From Methylotenera versatilis 79 (GTDB taxonomy: Bacteria > Pseudomonadota > Gammaproteobacteria > Burkholderiales > Methylophilaceae): DNA of 64,000 nucleotides. Below are positions 45,655 through 55,885 of this stretch, piece after piece. Every line of letters begins with the position of its first letter. The stretch's first letter is position 1. Location of the stretch: positions 1,302,001 to 1,366,000 of the forward strand of contig NZ_ARVX01000001.1 in assembly GCF_000384375.1 (NCBI RefSeq), written 5' to 3'. The notes under the pieces are model-generated. The model worked only from the letters and a program-made list of their open reading frames with translations. It had not been told where the DNA came from and ran no database searches. A program made the translations under genes and the position numbers.

Positions 45655-46512
45655 ATGAATGATTTAAAAGCAACAGGCATATTATATGTGGTGGCAACAC
45701 CAATCGGCAATCTGACTGATATTACGCTGCGTGCGTTAGAAACGCTAAAAGTGGTTGATGCGATTGCGGCGGAAGATACGCGCCATACATCGGGTTTATT
45801 ATCGCATTTTGGCATCAGCAAAAAATTAATCGCCGTGCATGAACACAATGAACATCAATCGGCAGAAAAGCTGCTGACTCAATTAAAATCAGGTGAAAAT
45901 ATTGCATTGGTAACCGATGCCGGCACACCAGGCATTAGCGATCCAGGCGCAGTGGTAGTAGATTTTGTGCGCAAAGCGGGTGTTAAGGTTGTGCCGATTC
46001 CAGGTGTGAGTGCGGTGATCGCGGCATTATCCGTTTCTGGCATTACGCAAAATGGTTTTTTGTTTCATGGTTTTTTGCCCGCCAGCGGTGCAGCCAGACG
46101 CAAGGCATTGGAAGCGCTAAAAACACAAACGGTAACGTTAGTTTTTTATGAAGCGCCACACAGAATCATAGAAAGCATTGTAGATATGGCGAATGTATTA
46201 GGCGCAGAACGCCGTGTTACTTTTGCCCGAGAAATCACCAAAACATTTGAAACCATCTATAGTTGCAATCTGGCTGATGCAGCAAATTGGTTGCAAGCCG
46301 ATACTAATCAACAGCGCGGCGAATTTGTACTTTTAGTTGAAGCTGCCGTAATAAAAGTAGCTGAAGGGTTTTCTGAGGAGGTGGTGCGTATATTGAAATT
46401 ATTGCTCGCAGATTTACCGCTTAAGCAAGCGGTTAAGTTAACCGCTGAGATTGCCAATGAAAAGAAAAATGATTTGTACGAATTCGCACTGAGATTAAAG
46501 CAAGCTAATTAA
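45655..46512 (+). CDS. rsmI: 16S rRNA (cytidine-1402 2'-O)-methyltransferase RsmI
   Basis: Methylates the ribose of C1402 in 16S rRNA; the partner modification is by RsmH (48.8 kb). Family motifs: LYVVATPIGNLTDITLRAL near the N-terminus, EDTRHTS, ALVTDAGTPGISDPG, and FYEAPHRI. At 285 residues it is normal. A TAAAAT sequence (45643-45648) ends six bases before the ATG and there is no ribosome site, so a leaderless transcript is possible. Confidence 0.96.
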   Translation: MNDLKATGILYVVATPIGNLTDITLRALETLKVVDAIAAEDTRHTSGLLSHFGISKKLIAVHEHNEHQSAEKLLTQLKSGENIALVTDAGTPGISDPGAVVVDFVRKAGVKVVPIPGVSAVIAALSVSGITQNGFLFHGFLPASGAARRKALEALKTQTVTLVFYEAPHRIIESIVDMANVLGAERRVTFAREITKTFETIYSCNLADAANWLQADTNQQRGEFVLLVEAAVIKVAEGFSEEVVRILKLLLADLPLKQAVKLTAEIANEKKNDLYEFALRLKQAN

Positions 46513-46561
46513 AATGCTGATAGATTATTTTGAATAAAAGACTCAAAAAGATAGCCATAAA

Positions 46562-47620
46562 ATGATTCCTTCCAATACGTTAACTCCGACTACTTTAACT
46601 ATTACACGACCAGATGACTGGCATTTGCACTTAAGAGATGGTGCCGCGCTACAAGCGGTTTTGCCAGACAGCGCAAGGCAATTCGCGCGTGCGATTGTGA
46701 TGCCAAATTTGCGTCCGCCTGTGACAACGACTGAATTAGCCGTTGCTTATCGCCAACGTATTATAAACGCCTTGCCAACTGGCATGCGTTTCGAGCCGCT
46801 AATGACTTTGTATCTGACTGATAAAACTTCGGCAGAGGAAATAGCTTTGGCCAAAGCCAGTGGTATTGTGCATGGTGCAAAGCTTTACCCAGCGGGCGCC
46901 ACTACCAATTCAGATTCCGGTGTCACAAACCTAGGTCATTGCGTGAGTGCGCTTGAGGCGATGGAAAAGTTAGGCGTGCCTTTGCTGGCGCACGCTGAAG
47001 TGACCGATAACGATGTCGATGTGTTTGATCGCGAACGTGTATTTATTGAGCGCAATATGATTCCGTTGTTAAAAAAATTCCCCGCATTAAAAGTGGTTTT
47101 TGAGCATATAACCACTAAAGATGCGGCAGACTTTGTGATTGAATCCCCTAATAATATTGCTGCAACAGTGACTGCGCATCATTTACTAATGAATCGCAAC
47201 GATATGTTTAAAGGCGGCATTCAGCCGCATCATTACTGTTTGCCAATCTTGAAACGTGAAGAACACCGCGTGGCTTTGGTTAAAGCAGCGACTTCTGGTA
47301 ATCCTAAATTTTTTCTAGGCACAGATAGCGCACCGCACGCCAAGCATACTAAAGAAGCAGCTTGCGGTTGTGCCGGAATATACACCGCGCATACGGCGAT
47401 TGAGTTGTATGCAGAAGCGTTTGAAAATGCAAATGCCTTAGATAAGTTAGAAGGTTTTGCGAGCTTTTATGGGGCGGATTTTTATGGTTTGCCTCGTAAT
47501 AAAGAGAGAGTTACATTAGTGAAAGAAAGTTGGAAAGTGCCTGAGAATTTGCCGTTTGATGGCGACACTTTAGTGCCTCTCAGAGCTGGGCAAATTTTAC
47601 AATGGAAATTACAGAAATAA
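46562..47620 (+). CDS. pyrC: Dihydroorotase PyrC
   Basis: Zinc enzyme closing the dihydroorotate ring in pyrimidine synthesis. The metal-binding motif DWHLHLRDG is near residue 20; the carboxylated Lys lies in [14 protein letters not shown]; later His and Asp ligands occur in the HAEVTD, FEHITT and [13 protein letters not shown] motifs. At 352 residues it matches class II (E. coli-type) PyrC. It lies 49 bases after rsmI. Confidence 0.96.
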   Translation: MIPSNTLTPTTLTITRPDDWHLHLRDGAALQAVLPDSARQFARAIVMPNLRPPVTTTELAVAYRQRIINALPTGMRFEPLMTLYLTDKTSAEEIALAKASGIVHGAKLYPAGATTNSDSGVTNLGHCVSALEAMEKLGVPLLAHAEVTDNDVDVFDRERVFIERNMIPLLKKFPALKVVFEHITTKDAADFVIESPNNIAATVTAHHLLMNRNDMFKGGIQPHHYCLPILKREEHRVALVKAATSGNPKFFLGTDSAPHAKHTKEAACGCAGIYTAHTAIELYAEAFENANALDKLEGFASFYGADFYGLPRNKERVTLVKESWKVPENLPFDGDTLVPLRAGQILQWKLQK

Positions 47621-47625
47621 TTAGC

Positions 47626-47657
47626 CGCTCAGCATGTCAAACGCTCGGCATGTTAAA
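47626..47657. repeat. 16-base tandem repeat in the rnpB promoter
   Basis: Units cgctcagcatgtcaaa (47626-47641) and cgctcggcatgttaaa (47642-47657) differ at two bases. The second copy runs into the likely -10 box TAAAAT (47654-47659), six bases before the RNase P RNA begins. The duplication may have created or doubled the promoter. Confidence 0.7.
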
Positions 47658-47665
47658 ATAGCGAC

Positions 47666-48030
47666 GAAGCTGGCTAGACAGTCGCCGCTCACGTAAGTGA
47701 GGGGAGGAAAGTCCGGGCTGCATAGAGCAAGATGACGGCTAACGGCCGTACGCTGAAATTTTTGTGGCGAAAGCCACAATCTATAAGGTGAGGAATAGGG
47801 CCACAGAGACGAGCGTATTTAGTTACGGTGAAACGCGGTAACCTCCATCTGCAGCAATATCAAATAGGCTGGCGTTTTTATTTGCGTAGAACGTTACACA
47901 AGTAAATAGGGCGTTGCTCGCGCTGCCAGCGGGTAGATAGCTTGAGCGTACAAGTAATTGTGCGCCTAGATGAATGACTGTCAACTTTAGTAATAAAGTC
48001 TACAAAACCCGGCTTATCGGCCAGCTTCAC
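47666..48030 (+). ncRNA. rnpB: RNase P RNA, class A
   Basis: Catalytic RNA that removes tRNA 5' leaders. The ends pair (gaagctgg with ccagcttc, helix P1). Conserved blocks are present in order: gaggaaagtccgggct (CR I), cacagagacgag and ggtgaaacgcggtaacctcc in the middle (CR II-III), agatgaatgactgtc (CR IV), and acaaaacccggcttatcg (CR V). Ends are given to within a few bases. A T run follows the 3' end and may be the terminator. Confidence 0.97.
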
Positions 48031-48237
48031 TTTTTAATTAAACTATCTTATTTAGCTTTCTCATTCGCTATTCGCAGCGCTTTTATCGTCCTCTTGATTC
48101 AATTCAAACACATAATCCCTAACTCTTATATTTTACATTCACTTAATTTAGTATCTTATTGATTAATATGGTTATTATTTAGTTGATTAAAATACGCTAA
48201 GTCTTTGTCTTATAAAGAAAAAATAGTGAAAAAGTGC
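48031..48237. other. AT-rich spacer between rnpB and the mra promoter
   Basis: About 207 bases with no supported gene; a 62-codon frame that begins inside rnpB crosses it. AT-rich sequence just upstream of the -35 box could act as an UP element for the division cluster promoter. Confidence 0.5.
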
Positions 48238-48266
48238 TTGCAAAGTACTTTTTTTTTATCTATAGT
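48238..48266 (+). promoter_or_regulatory. Promoter of the division/cell wall cluster (Pmra)
   Basis: TTGCAA (48238-48243) and TATAGT (48261-48266) are separated by exactly 17 bases, a good sigma-70 promoter. Transcription would begin near 48273, next to the MraZ boxes. Confidence 0.75.
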
Positions 48267-48274
48267 GCAATTTA

Positions 48275-48330
48275 GTGGGGAAAAGTGGAGTTTAGTGGGA
48301 TGTTTCACTTTTTAACCGTTTTTAGTGGTT
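48275..48330 (+). promoter_or_regulatory. MraZ operator: GTGG repeats at 10-base spacing
   Basis: Three GTGG(G/A) boxes start at 48275, 48285 and 48295, each followed by a five-base spacer, which is the binding pattern known for E. coli MraZ. A fourth weaker box (gtggt, 48325) is in the same phase, and the -10 region itself (tatagtgcaa) fits the 10-base register. MraZ would bind here and control its own operon. Confidence 0.8.
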
Positions 48331-48359
48331 AAGTTTTTAAGGCTTTGTTCATTCAAATC

Positions 48360-48806
48360 ATGTTTCGCGGCGCAACACATTTAAGTATGGATGCTAAATA
48401 CAGGCTTGTAGTGCCTGCCAAGCATCGTGATGCTTTGTTGACGCAAAGTGCGGGCAATTTGATATTAACTGCGCATCCGCACCGTTGTTTATTGCTTTAT
48501 CCGCAGCCTGCTTGGGCGCCTATTGAGGCAAAAATTAATAGCCTATCCAGTTTTAACCCACAAACCAGCGTTTACCAACGCATGATGGTGGGTCAGGCGG
48601 AAGATATCACTTTAGATGTGACAGGTCGTTTACTGGTTTCGCCGGTTTTGCGTGGTTTCGCGAATTTAGATAAAGATGTGATGTTTGTAGGCCAAGGTAG
48701 CCATTTTGAGTTGTGGAATATGGATGCCTGGAACAAGCAGTTGGAAACATTAATGACTGGCGATGGATTTGAGATGCCAGCAGAATTAGAGGGCTTTTCG
48801 CTATGA
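48360..48806 (+). CDS. mraZ: Transcriptional regulator MraZ
   Basis: DNA-binding protein that autoregulates the division cluster. It has two SpoVT/AbrB-like halves with the DxxxR signature (MDAKYRLVVPAKHR near residue 10; DVTGRLLVSPVLR near residue 82). The start at 48360 gives the family N-terminus MFRGATHLSMD; TTG 48345 is not supported. At 148 residues it is normal. Its stop overlaps the rsmH start. Confidence 0.95.
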   Translation: MFRGATHLSMDAKYRLVVPAKHRDALLTQSAGNLILTAHPHRCLLLYPQPAWAPIEAKINSLSSFNPQTSVYQRMMVGQAEDITLDVTGRLLVSPVLRGFANLDKDVMFVGQGSHFELWNMDAWNKQLETLMTGDGFEMPAELEGFSL

Positions 48807-49834
48807 TGCTGGGCGCAAAATCTGCGCCGCCAATAAATGAAAATTCAGCCTTAGTGTCAGCATCAGTTATGACTTCCGCAACAAATCCCAACTCTCAACC
48901 ACCATCAACCGCACATATCACCGTGCTGTTGAGTGAGGCAGTCAATGCGCTAAATATCCAATCGGATGGTATTTACATTGATGGTACTTTTGGGCGCGGC
49001 GGTCATAGCCGTCTTATTTTGTCCAAGTTAGGTGTTAATGGCAGGGTGTTTGCAATAGACCGAGATTTAGCGGCATTAGCAGAAGGTCAGTTAATTAAAG
49101 ATGCGCGATTCACTATTGAGCATCGACATTTTTCAGAAATCAATCAATTAGCAATCAGTAACAATCTCCAAAAAGTAGATGGTATTTTACTGGATTTAGG
49201 TATTTCTTCGCCCCAAATCGACGAAGGCGAGCGCGGTTTTAGTTTTAGATTTGATGCGCCGCTGGATATGCGCATGGACCAAACGCGTGGCAAAACAGTG
49301 GCAGAGCTGTTAACCACAATTTCAGAGCAACAATTAGGGAAAGTGATAAAAGATTATGGTGAAGAACGGTTTGCTAAGCAGGTTGCAAGGGCGATTATTA
49401 AGGAGCGCACAGACGGGCGCGCCATCACCACTACAGGACAGCTTGCCAAGATCGTGGCAAGTGCAATCCCCAAGATCGAACCGGGGCAGAACCCTGCAAC
49501 GCGCACCTTTCAAGCTTTACGGATTTTCGTCAATTCGGAGCTTGAGGAGTTATCGCTAATTTTGCCGAAATGCTTGGATTTATTGGCAGAAGGTGGGCGC
49601 TTGGTAGTGATTAGTTTTCATTCGCTGGAGGACAGAATCGTGAAACAGTTTATTCAGAATGAACAAAACCGCGATGATTTGCCAGCTAATTTCCCAGTGA
49701 AAGCCAAAGATCTGCCGCAACCAAGATTATTGGCTGTGGGCAAAGCGATTAAACCAAGCGCAGCTGAAGTGAAGGCAAACCCGCGTAGTAGAAGTGCGGT
49801 GATGCGTGTGGCGATGAGAACGGCAACGGCTTAA
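48803..49834 (+). CDS. rsmH: 16S rRNA (cytosine-1402 N4)-methyltransferase RsmH
   Basis: Methylates N4 of C1402 in 16S rRNA, paired with RsmI. Motifs: HITVLLSEAVNAL, YIDGTFGRGGHSRLIL (SAM site), LLDLGISSPQID, RGFSFRFDAPLDMRMD and FHSLEDRIVKQF. At 343 residues it has about 35 extra N-terminal residues before the family core, low in complexity (Ser/Asn/Pro); a later start at 48869 is possible but has no ribosome site. It overlaps mraZ by four bases. Confidence 0.96.
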   Translation: MMLGAKSAPPINENSALVSASVMTSATNPNSQPPSTAHITVLLSEAVNALNIQSDGIYIDGTFGRGGHSRLILSKLGVNGRVFAIDRDLAALAEGQLIKDARFTIEHRHFSEINQLAISNNLQKVDGILLDLGISSPQIDEGERGFSFRFDAPLDMRMDQTRGKTVAELLTTISEQQLGKVIKDYGEERFAKQVARAIIKERTDGRAITTTGQLAKIVASAIPKIEPGQNPATRTFQALRIFVNSELEELSLILPKCLDLLAEGGRLVVISFHSLEDRIVKQFIQNEQNRDDLPANFPVKAKDLPQPRLLAVGKAIKPSAAEVKANPRSRSAVMRVAMRTATA

Positions 49835-49852
49835 TAAGCTATTTATAAAAAC

Positions 49853-50140
49853 ATGACGCGTTTAAATTTTATTCTTTTTTTTGTGTTAATTGCCGTGAGT
49901 TTAGGTGTGATTACATCGCAACATAAAGCGCGAAAATTGTATTTTGAGCTTGAGAAACAGCAAAATTTAAAACAGAAATATGAAACAGAATTTGGGCAAT
50001 TGCAGTTAGAACAAAGCACTTGGGCCATGCATTCACGCATCGAAGAATTGGCTGCTAAAAAATTAAAGATGCAAGTGCCTGATGCAAAACGTATTCAAGT
50101 GATTACAAAAGAAGAAGTGACCTCAGAAGTGATTCGATAG
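49853..50140 (+). CDS. ftsL: Cell division protein FtsL
   Basis: Bitopic divisome protein: a short cytoplasmic tip, a membrane helix (about 4-23), then a leucine-zipper-like coiled coil (about 28-70) that pairs with FtsB. At 95 residues it is normal. It lies 18 bases after rsmH and before ftsI, its usual place. Confidence 0.92.
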   Translation: MTRLNFILFFVLIAVSLGVITSQHKARKLYFELEKQQNLKQKYETEFGQLQLEQSTWAMHSRIEELAAKKLKMQVPDAKRIQVITKEEVTSEVIR

Positions 50141-50182
50141 CAGCAATTAGTTAAAAGTGAACCGTAAAGAAATTTAGAAAAA

Positions 50183-51910
50183 ATGGCCTACAACTCAGTA
50201 CAACATCATATAGTAAAGCTGCCAGCATGGCGGCGTAGGCTATTGTTGATTGGCTTATTACTGGGTTTTGCGGGATTGTTCGCACGTGGTATTTATTTGC
50301 AAAGTTTGCACAAAGAATTTTTGCAGCAAAAGGGTGACGCACGTTACAGCCGCACATTAGAGCTACAAGCGCATCGCGGAAAAATCACTGACAGAAACGG
50401 CGAGTTGCTGGCAATTAGTAGTCCAGTGGAATCCGTTTGGGCAAGTCCGCCAGATGTGAAAATCACTACAGAGCAAAAAGTAAAGCTTGCTCAATTGTTG
50501 GGTATTAAGAATAAAGAAGTTGATAAAAAATTAGCCAATCTACAGCGTGGTTTTGTGTATTTAAAACGCCGTGTAGCGCCCGATCTCGCAGCAAAAGTCA
50601 TGAGCTTGCGGATTCCGGGTATTTTTTTACAGCGTGAGTACAAACGTTTTTATCCTGCTGGCGATGTGACTGCGCATATCGTTGGATTTACTGATATTAA
50701 CGACAAAGGTCAGGAAGGTTTTGAGCTGGCACAAAATGCGCTTTTATCAGGCAAAGCTGGCAGTCGCAAAGTCATCAAAGACAGGCAGGGCCGCATTGTA
50801 GAAGATTTGGAAGACGTTAAAGTGCCGCAAGATGGGCATGATTTAGTGTTAAGTATTGATAGACGTCTTCAATATTTAACTTTTAGAGAGTTGTCGCGTG
50901 CAGTGGAATTGCAAAAAGCCAAAGCTGGTGCGGCGGTGATATTAGACGCAAAAACGGGTGAAGTATTGGCGATGGTGAATTTGCCGACCTACAACCCGAA
51001 TAATCCCGTGAATATCAGCGGTAAAACGCGTAACCGTGTGGTTACCGATGTGTTCGAGCCTGGATCTACATTGAAATCGATTGCGGTTTCAGCAGCAATG
51101 GAATTCGGCGATTTCAAACCAGATACATTGGTGCAAACTGGGCCTGGCTATATGAAAATCGGTTCTGCGACCGTGCATGACACACATGACTATGGCATGT
51201 TGACAGTGGCTGGCGTGATACAGAAATCATCCAACGTTGGCGCATCAAAAATGGTGTTGAGCTTAAAGCGCGAAGAGCTTTGGAGCGCGTTCAATCAGTT
51301 GGGTTTTGGTTCGCGCATGAATATTGGTTTCCCCGGTGAAGCATCTGGCCGCCTGCGTCCTTATAAAACATGGCGTCCGATTGAACAAGCCACAATGTCT
51401 TATGGGCACGGCATCAGCGTGACTTTATTGCAGCTTGCACGTGCCTATACAGTGTTTGCAAATGAAGGCGAATTAAAGCCTGTTTCACTGTTAAAAATCA
51501 AAGAGTCTCCTGTGGGACATCAAGTATTTTCGGCGCAAGTCGCCAATGATATGAAAACCATGATGGAACAGGTTGTATTGCCTGGTGGCACCGCTTTAAA
51601 AGCGCAAGTGGCTGGTTATCGCGTGGGTGGTAAAACAGGCACGGCGCATAAGCTGGGTCCAAATGGTTACGAAAAAGATAAATATGTCGGTTCTTTTGTT
51701 GGGCTAGCGCCAGCATCTAATCCGCGTTTGATTATGGCAGTGATGATCGATGAACCAACAGCTGGTCAATATTACGGCGGCACGGTTGCTGCACCAGTAT
51801 TTAGCGCGGTAATGTCAGATGCGTTACGCATGCTGGCTGTGCCGCAAGACGCACCTAACGATAACGTCGTCATTCCACCAGGTGTGGAAGACGTGAAAGA
51901 GGTGATATGA
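50183..51910 (+). CDS. ftsI: Peptidoglycan transpeptidase FtsI (PBP3)
   Basis: Septal peptidoglycan cross-linking enzyme. One membrane helix (about 18-38), a pedestal domain, then the penicillin-binding domain with S295-x-x-K298 (GSTLK), S349-S350-N351 and K484-T-G. At 575 residues it is normal. Its stop overlaps murE by four bases. Confidence 0.96.
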   Translation: MAYNSVQHHIVKLPAWRRRLLLIGLLLGFAGLFARGIYLQSLHKEFLQQKGDARYSRTLELQAHRGKITDRNGELLAISSPVESVWASPPDVKITTEQKVKLAQLLGIKNKEVDKKLANLQRGFVYLKRRVAPDLAAKVMSLRIPGIFLQREYKRFYPAGDVTAHIVGFTDINDKGQEGFELAQNALLSGKAGSRKVIKDRQGRIVEDLEDVKVPQDGHDLVLSIDRRLQYLTFRELSRAVELQKAKAGAAVILDAKTGEVLAMVNLPTYNPNNPVNISGKTRNRVVTDVFEPGSTLKSIAVSAAMEFGDFKPDTLVQTGPGYMKIGSATVHDTHDYGMLTVAGVIQKSSNVGASKMVLSLKREELWSAFNQLGFGSRMNIGFPGEASGRLRPYKTWRPIEQATMSYGHGISVTLLQLARAYTVFANEGELKPVSLLKIKESPVGHQVFSAQVANDMKTMMEQVVLPGGTALKAQVAGYRVGGKTGTAHKLGPNGYEKDKYVGSFVGLAPASNPRLIMAVMIDEPTAGQYYGGTVAAPVFSAVMSDALRMLAVPQDAPNDNVVIPPGVEDVKEVI

Positions 51911-53358
51911 CAAAGCCTGTTCAAAATTATCGAATCAAAACGCCTATTAAAAGTTTGACTGCAGATAGTCGGCAAGTGACGGCTGGCAGTCTGTTTTTGG
52001 CGTATCCGGGTGATAAAAGCGATGGGCGCAACTATATTGCTGACGCCATTAAAAATGGTGCCAGCGCGGTGTTATGGGATTCTACAGATTTTGAATGGAA
52101 TGCCGAATGGGCTGTTGAGAATATAGGCATCAAACATCTACGTTTACAGGCGGGTAATATTGCCAATCAGTATTATAAAAAGCCTTCTGAAAAATTATGG
52201 ACGATTGGCGTAACGGGCACTAATGGCAAAACGTCTATCACGCAGTGGTTAAGTCAGTGTTTTGATTATTTAGGTAAAAAGACTGCAGTCGTCGGTACGC
52301 TTGGTAACGGTTTTGCCAATGCATTAAGCGAGACGCAAAATACCACGCCAGATGCGATCTTATTACAAAGTATGTTGGCAGATTATCTAAAACAGGGCGC
52401 AGAAGTAGTAGCGCTAGAGGTCTCCTCACATGGCTTACATCAAGGTCGCGTCAATGGCGTGCATTTCGATATCGCAGTATTAAGTAATCTGTCGCGCGAT
52501 CATTTGGATTATCACAGCACGTTTGCAGAATATGCCGCCGCAAAACGCCGTTTATTCGATTTTTCTGATTTGAAAATGTCAGTATTAAATTGCGATGATG
52601 AGTTTGGCCGTGAGATTGAAGAAGATTTAAAACATGCCGTTGCGCCAGTGATTACTTACGGTATTGAGCACGGCGATGTGCAGGCGACGCAATTACATTT
52701 TGAAAATACCCATTTCAGCTTTGTTGCGCTTACGCCACAAGGCGAGGCGACAGTTAAAGCTAATTTAATCGGCCGTTTTAATGTGTATAACGTGTTAGCT
52801 GTATTGGCGACTTTATTGGTTTCAAAGGTGAGTTTAAAAGATGCGGTCGATGCGATTGCGCAGATTAAATCAGTTGCTGGCCGTATGCAATCGTTAGGCG
52901 GCGGCGCGTTGCCATTGGTCATCGTCGATTATGCGCATTCGCCCGATGCACTGGAAAAAGTGTTAACCACATTAAATGAGCAAAAACCAATTGGTGCAAA
53001 ATTGGTGTGTGTGTTTGGTTGCGGTGGTAATCGCGACGCAGGCAAGCGTGAATTAATGGGCAAAATTGCCAGTGATTTAGCAGATGCCATTGTGGTGACT
53101 TCGGACAATCCAAGGCATGAAAATAAACGCAAAATCATCAACGAAATCTTGCAAGGCACGCAGGGCAATTATTTGATTGAGCAAAATCGCGCCAAAGCGA
53201 TCTCAGTGGGAATTTTAGCTGCCAAGCCAGGCGATATTGTGTTAATTGCTGGCAAAGGTCATGAGAAATATCAGGAGATTAAAGGCGTTAAAAATTATTT
53301 TAATGACGTTGAGCAGGCAGAAAAAGCCTTAAAAGCCTATGCGGAGTCGCTTTCATGA
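51907..53358 (+). CDS. murE: UDP-MurNAc-tripeptide synthetase MurE (meso-DAP adding)
   Basis: Adds the third amino acid to the peptidoglycan precursor. The ATP site is GVTGTNGKTS (about 98-107); the DNPR motif near residue 400 marks specificity for meso-diaminopimelate. At 483 residues it is normal. ATGA overlap with ftsI and murF. Confidence 0.96.
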   Translation: MTKPVQNYRIKTPIKSLTADSRQVTAGSLFLAYPGDKSDGRNYIADAIKNGASAVLWDSTDFEWNAEWAVENIGIKHLRLQAGNIANQYYKKPSEKLWTIGVTGTNGKTSITQWLSQCFDYLGKKTAVVGTLGNGFANALSETQNTTPDAILLQSMLADYLKQGAEVVALEVSSHGLHQGRVNGVHFDIAVLSNLSRDHLDYHSTFAEYAAAKRRLFDFSDLKMSVLNCDDEFGREIEEDLKHAVAPVITYGIEHGDVQATQLHFENTHFSFVALTPQGEATVKANLIGRFNVYNVLAVLATLLVSKVSLKDAVDAIAQIKSVAGRMQSLGGGALPLVIVDYAHSPDALEKVLTTLNEQKPIGAKLVCVFGCGGNRDAGKRELMGKIASDLADAIVVTSDNPRHENKRKIINEILQGTQGNYLIEQNRAKAISVGILAAKPGDIVLIAGKGHEKYQEIKGVKNYFNDVEQAEKALKAYAESLS

Positions 53359-54791
53359 TGACATTAGCGACAATAGCAACAGCAGTGAATGGCCAATTAT
53401 TGGCTACTGACGCTGACATTCAACACTTGAAAATTGAGAGCGTGGGAACAGATAGCCGCGCGATTGTGAATGGCCAGCTTTTCGTAGCGATTAAAGGTGA
53501 ATATTTTGATGGTAATCAATATGCTGAAGCAGCAATCAAACAAGGTGCTGCGGCAGTATTGGTTTCAGATGCAAACACAACAGCAAGACCAGCAATTCTG
53601 GTGGATGACACGCGTTTAGCATTGGGCCAATTAGCACATTATTGGCGCAATCAGTTTGATATGCCAGTAATTGCGATTACCGGCAGTAATGGCAAAACCA
53701 CGACCAAAGAAATGTTGACGGCTATTTTAAGCGCCGCAACAAAAGATGCGCAAAAGGTGCTTTCGACAGTTGGCAATTTAAATAATGACATTGGCATGCC
53801 GTTAACTTTGCTGAAATTACGCCAACAACATGCTTATGCAGTGATTGAAATGGGCATGAACCATTTGGGCGAGATTGATTATTTAAGCCGTATCGCGCAG
53901 CCAACGGTTGCCCTGATTAACAATGCAGGCACGGCGCATATCGGCGAATTGGGTTCGCGTGACAATATCGCCAAAGCCAAAGGTGAGATTTTTAACGGCT
54001 TAAGCGCAAATGGCGTTGCGGTGCTAAATGCAGATGATGCGTTTTTTGCACTTTGGCAATCGTTAACTTTAGGCAAAAAAACCATTACTTTCGGGTTGAG
54101 TCATGCGGCTGATGTGACAGCTGAATATGCAGAGATTGATGGAGTCAATCATTTGCAATTGGCCACGCCAGCAGGAAAAGTCAGTTTTAAATTGAACGTG
54201 TTGGGTAAACATAATATTAGCAACGCGCTTGCTGCCAGTGCTGCTGCGGTTGCGCTAGGTGTGAGTAATCAAGATATTGCAAATGGCTTGCAAAACATGC
54301 AAGCCGTGCATAGTCGCTTACAACGCAAACTGGGTTTTAACGGTGCTGCGCTAATTGACGATACTTATAACGCGAATCCTGATTCCATGAAAGCCGCGAT
54401 TGATGTATTGGTGACAATGGATTCGCACAGTGTTTTTGTGATGGGCGATATGGCTGAATTAGGTGCGGATGAGGCCAGCATGCATACGGAAATCGGTTTG
54501 TATGCCAAACAAAAAGGCATTAAAAATTTGCTGACATTTGGTGTGTTAAGTGCAAACGCCACCACGAGTTTTGGTGAAGGCGCGCAACATTTTTCAGTAT
54601 TAGAAGATGTAATTGCAAAAGTAAAAAGCCTGATGCAAAAAAATGTAACGGTATTGGTTAAAGGTTCACGTTTTATGAAAATGGAGCGTGTGGTTAATGG
54701 GTTAGCAGAAACAAGTGGTTTAACTGAAACTGATGACTTAACACTAGAAAACCAACAAAAAAGTTTAACGGAGGATGCATCATGTTATTAG
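53355..54791 (+). CDS. murF: UDP-MurNAc-pentapeptide synthetase MurF
   Basis: Adds D-Ala-D-Ala to the UDP-MurNAc-tripeptide. ATP site [13 protein letters not shown] (about 108-120); central ligase motif [11 protein letters not shown] and [23 protein letters not shown] in the C-terminal region. At 478 residues it is slightly long, with a hydrophilic tail that overlaps mraY by ten bases. Confidence 0.96.
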   Translation: MMTLATIATAVNGQLLATDADIQHLKIESVGTDSRAIVNGQLFVAIKGEYFDGNQYAEAAIKQGAAAVLVSDANTTARPAILVDDTRLALGQLAHYWRNQFDMPVIAITGSNGKTTTKEMLTAILSAATKDAQKVLSTVGNLNNDIGMPLTLLKLRQQHAYAVIEMGMNHLGEIDYLSRIAQPTVALINNAGTAHIGELGSRDNIAKAKGEIFNGLSANGVAVLNADDAFFALWQSLTLGKKTITFGLSHAADVTAEYAEIDGVNHLQLATPAGKVSFKLNVLGKHNISNALAASAAAVALGVSNQDIANGLQNMQAVHSRLQRKLGFNGAALIDDTYNANPDSMKAAIDVLVTMDSHSVFVMGDMAELGADEASMHTEIGLYAKQKGIKNLLTFGVLSANATTSFGEGAQHFSVLEDVIAKVKSLMQKNVTVLVKGSRFMKMERVVNGLAETSGLTETDDLTLENQQKSLTEDASCY

Positions 54792-55885
54792 AACTTACAC
54801 GCTGGCTAGCGCACGATGTTCGTGGTTTTAATGTGTTTAATTACATTACATTGCGCGCGGTGATGGCTACCTTAACAGCATTAATCATCTCATTTGTGGT
54901 CGGCCCAACCATGATTCGTAAGTTGACCGAATACAAAGTGGGACAAGCCGTGCGCGATGATGGACCGCAAACGCATTTGGTCAAAGCCGGTACGCCAACC
55001 ATGGGCGGCGCACTGATTCTAGTGGCGATTGGCATTGCAACCATCTTGTGGGGCGATTTGCACAATAAATATATTTGGGTGGTGCTAGTGACAACGCTAG
55101 GTTTTGGTGCGATTGGCTGGGTAGATGATTACCGCAAAGTTGTGTACAAAAACCCTAAAGGCTTATCGGCAAAAGCCAAATACTTTTGGCAAAGCGTGAT
55201 TGGCCTTGGCGTAGCGATATTCTTATTCCATACATCCACACATCCAGCGGAAACGACTTTAATCGTACCGTTTTTCAAAACGCTAGTGCTGCCGCTGGGC
55301 GCAGTTGGTTTTATTGTGCTGACTTATTTGGTTATTGTTGGCTCCAGCAATGCCGTGAATCTGACAGACGGCTTAGACGGCTTGGCAATTATGCCAACTG
55401 TGATGGTCGGCAGCGCATTGGCGATATTCGCTTACTTGGCAGGGCATTTGTATTTCTCAAAATATTTGGGTATTCCTTATGTGGCTGGCGCAGGCGAGTT
55501 AATGGTGTTCTGCGCGGCCATGGCTGGCGCTGGTTTAGGATTTTTATGGTTTAACGCCTATCCGGCAGAAGTATTTATGGGCGATGTTGGTGCGTTGGCT
55601 TTGGGTGCGGCACTTGGCGTTGTAGCGGTGATTGTGCGCCAAGAAATCGTGCTGTTTATTATGGGTGGCGTATTTGTGGTGGAGACGTTTTCGGTGGCGC
55701 TGCAAGTCATGTATTTCAAATATACCAAATTCCGCACTGGCGTTGGTCGGCGCATCTTTTTGATGGCGCCGCTACATCATCATTACGAACAAAAAGGCTG
55801 GAAAGAAACGCAAGTAGTCGTGCGATTCTGGATTATTACCATGATGTTAGTTTTAGTCGGCTTATCTACTTTAAAACTCAGATGA
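54782..55885 (+). CDS. mraY: Phospho-MurNAc-pentapeptide translocase MraY
   Basis: Ten-helix membrane enzyme making lipid I. Conserved segments: [11 protein letters not shown], the DDYRK aspartate pair, [30 protein letters not shown] and the PLHHHYE motif. At 367 residues it is normal. A strong GGAGG ribosome site lies inside murF. Confidence 0.97.
   Translation: MLLELTRWLAHDVRGFNVFNYITLRAVMATLTALIISFVVGPTMIRKLTEYKVGQAVRDDGPQTHLVKAGTPTMGGALILVAIGIATILWGDLHNKYIWVVLVTTLGFGAIGWVDDYRKVVYKNPKGLSAKAKYFWQSVIGLGVAIFLFHTSTHPAETTLIVPFFKTLVLPLGAVGFIVLTYLVIVGSSNAVNLTDGLDGLAIMPTVMVGSALAIFAYLAGHLYFSKYLGIPYVAGAGELMVFCAAMAGAGLGFLWFNAYPAEVFMGDVGALALGAALGVVAVIVRQEIVLFIMGGVFVVETFSVALQVMYFKYTKFRTGVGRRIFLMAPLHHHYEQKGWKETQVVVRFWIITMMLVLVGLSTLKLR

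Noticed and set aside
47974-48162. 62-codon frame after pyrC
   Set aside because: It starts inside the conserved 3' part of RNase P RNA and has no ribosome site.
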